In this document: piece after piece, positions 5,158 to 6,601 of the stretch | Layout of the letters: every line of letters begins with the position of its first letter | Position numbering within the stretch: position 1 is the stretch's first letter | Source of the DNA: an uncultured Anaerolineales bacterium | Lineage (GTDB): Bacteria; Chloroflexota; Anaerolineae; Anaerolineales; UBA11657 | Assembly (NCBI GenBank): GCA_913040765.1 | Contig: CAJWIA010000083.1 | Coordinates: 1 to 6,601 of the forward strand | Length of the DNA: 6,601 nucleotides | Reading direction: 5' to 3' | Translations under genes and position numbers: made by a program | Notes under the pieces: generated by a model | The model's database searches: none | What the model was told of the DNA's origin: nothing | What the model saw: only the letters and a program-made list of their open reading frames with translations

Positions 5158-6601
5158 ATGATAAGTGAATTAACCATAAATAATTTGGCAATTATAGATA
5201 CTACCAAGGTCAGTTTTAAACCTGGTTTTAATGTACTGACAGGTGAGACTGGTGCTGGAAAATCTATCATTATTGATGCGATAAGTTTGTTGTTAGGTGG
5301 ACGTGCTGATACTGTTCTCATCCGTACTGGTTGTGATAAGGCAATAGTAGAAGGTGTTTTTGCTCTTGAAAAGTCAGTAAAGGATGAAATTGATAGTTTG
5401 TTACTTCGGGAGGGATTGGACGATTCAGATAATCCCAAATATATTACAGTTGGTCGGGAATTGAGGCGTAATGGTAGGAATATTTGCCGTATTAATGGGC
5501 GCACAGTAAATCTCACACTATTACGTGATATTGGGAGACTATTAGTAGACGTTCATGGTCAATCTGAACACTTATCATTGCTCAGAGTGAGTGAGCATTT
5601 ATCGCTTCTGGATCGTTTTGGTGGCCTGAATAAACAGCGTGAAGAATTAAGCAGAATAATTGGACAAATTACACTTGCAAGGAAAAAGCTTTCCGAATTG
5701 CGTAATGTTGAGATGGAAAAGTTGCAGAGAGTTGACTTATTAAGTTTTCAATTCAATGAAATTCATGCGGCTGCATTAGTGCCTGGAGAGGAAGTAGAGC
5801 TAAGATCTGAGCGGGCAAAGCTTGCAAATGTAGAAAACCTTGCAGAACTTACAGATAAAATACTTGCAGTATCAGGATATGATGGAAATGAGAATGATCA
5901 AAATATTGCGACTGAGTCGTTGGGCGAAATATCTGAGTTATCCCAGAGATTAGCTCGAATTGATCCTAATACTAATAATGTCAAAGTTCAAGCTGAAAGT
6001 TTAGTTGATCAATTGCAAGATTTCGTTTCTGAAGTACTTGTCTATAAGGATGGTATAGAATTTAATCCTAGTCGTCTCAATGAAGTGGAAGATCGTTTAC
6101 ATTTAATTCAAGATTTACAACGCAAGTATGGTTCAGATGTAGAAGATGTAATAGCATATGGAGATCAGGCACAATCTGAACTTAATAGTATTGCAGAAAA
6201 TACCCAAACAATCAAAGATCTAGAAATGTCTGAGACATCCCTAATGAAAAAGGCTGGGGCTTTGGCAGTATCTCTTTCTAACAACCGTCGAGAGGTTGGT
6301 GAAAGTCTGTCCGCAGGAGTAATGATGGCTATGGACGAGCTAAATATGGGTGGATCTAAGTTTGCTGTACAAATTAATTGGAAAGATGATCCAACAGGTC
6401 TGCCTGTTAGTGATGGTAGGACTGTAGCCATGGATACTACTGGTATTGATAGGGTGGAGTTTTTAATAGCGCCGAATAAAGGGGAAGGTCTTAAGCCGAT
6501 CGTCAAAATCGCTTCTGGGGGAGAGACCTCTCGTTTAATGCTTGCACTGCGTGGTATGCTTGCAACAGCTGATCTTAGACCCACTCTTATTTTCGATGAA
6601 A
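5158..6601 (+). CDS. recN: DNA repair protein RecN, 3' end cut by window
   Basis: The frame is open from ATG 5158 to the window edge (481 full codons); the family is about 550-580 residues, so roughly 70-100 are missing. RecN is an SMC-like ATPase that acts at DNA double-strand breaks and promotes recombination. The start MISELTINNLAIID is typical. Walker A is GETGAGKS (29-36), and HGQSEH (133-138) is the RecN form of the Q-loop region. The charged helical section from about 155 to 400 is the coiled-coil arm. The ABC signature is SGGE (453-456) and Walker B is LIFDE (477-481), at the very end of the window. No Shine-Dalgarno is evident; the gene follows the zinc-finger gene by 5 nt and probably depends on the upstream operon. 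The D-loop and final His-switch are outside the window. Confidence 0.97.
   Translation, partial: MISELTINNLAIIDTTKVSFKPGFNVLTGETGAGKSIIIDAISLLLGGRADTVLIRTGCDKAIVEGVFALEKSVKDEIDSLLLREGLDDSDNPKYITVGRELRRNGRNICRINGRTVNLTLLRDIGRLLVDVHGQSEHLSLLRVSEHLSLLDRFGGLNKQREELSRIIGQITLARKKLSELRNVEMEKLQRVDLLSFQFNEIHAAALVPGEEVELRSERAKLANVENLAELTDKILAVSGYDGNENDQNIATESLGEISELSQRLARIDPNTNNVKVQAESLVDQLQDFVSEVLVYKDGIEFNPSRLNEVEDRLHLIQDLQRKYGSDVEDVIAYGDQAQSELNSIAENTQTIKDLEMSETSLMKKAGALAVSLSNNRREVGESLSAGVMMAMDELNMGGSKFAVQINWKDDPTGLPVSDGRTVAMDTTGIDRVEFLIAPNKGEGLKPIVKIASGGETSRLMLALRGMLATADLRPTLIFDE

Noticed and set aside
5566..5613. Repeated EHLSLL peptide in RecN (residues 137-142 and 146-151)
   Set aside because: The codons differ between the two copies, and RecN proteins normally have similar EHQSLL and LELLD segments here, so it is not a recent duplication.
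5145..6584. Antisense open frames opposite recN
   Set aside because: The + strand holds a continuous RecN frame with Walker A, signature and Walker B motifs; the antisense products have no family features.

Overview
The window looks like a piece of an AT-rich bacterial chromosome. Bacterial SSB, RecN and NAD kinase place it in Bacteria. An SCP2-type thiolase paired with a DUF35 protein, a translin-family protein and a membrane-anchored Cas4-like nuclease suggest a marine Chloroflexota (SAR202/Dehalococcoidia-like) source. That assignment is inference from gene content and base composition, not from a search. All supported genes are on the + strand. No rRNA, tRNA, CRISPR array, insertion sequence or phage gene was seen.

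Left part (1-1562): the 3' portion of a thiolase-superfamily gene, whose start lies outside the window, is followed after 89 bp by a DUF35 (zinc ribbon plus OB-fold) gene. These two families commonly form a complex. Here the thiolase-like protein lacks the usual catalytic residues: the nucleophilic Cys is Gly, the His of the GHP motif is Asn, and the H of the HDxF motif is Tyr. A repurposed or scaffolding role, rather than Claisen condensation or thiolysis, is therefore plausible.

Middle (1563-2270): ssb appears to be its own transcription unit. It has a near-consensus sigma-70-type promoter (perfect -35, 17-nt spacer, 5/6 -10), a strong Shine-Dalgarno, and a GC-rich hairpin after the stop.

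Right part (2271-6601): five genes are packed with overlaps or gaps of a few bases, consistent with one operon: translin-family protein, Cas4/Dna2-like Fe-S nuclease, NAD kinase, zinc-finger membrane protein, recN (cut by the window end). The Cas4-like gene is the most unusual item. Its reading frame is split by a ~57-bp interval holding several in-frame stops. All recognisable nuclease and Fe-S motifs survive, but they are divided between the two halves, and each half carries one predicted membrane helix. It is either a recently broken gene, a gene with two compensating frameshifts, or a genuine two-piece membrane nuclease. The operon mixes nucleic-acid processing (translin, Cas4-like, RecN) with cofactor synthesis (NAD kinase).
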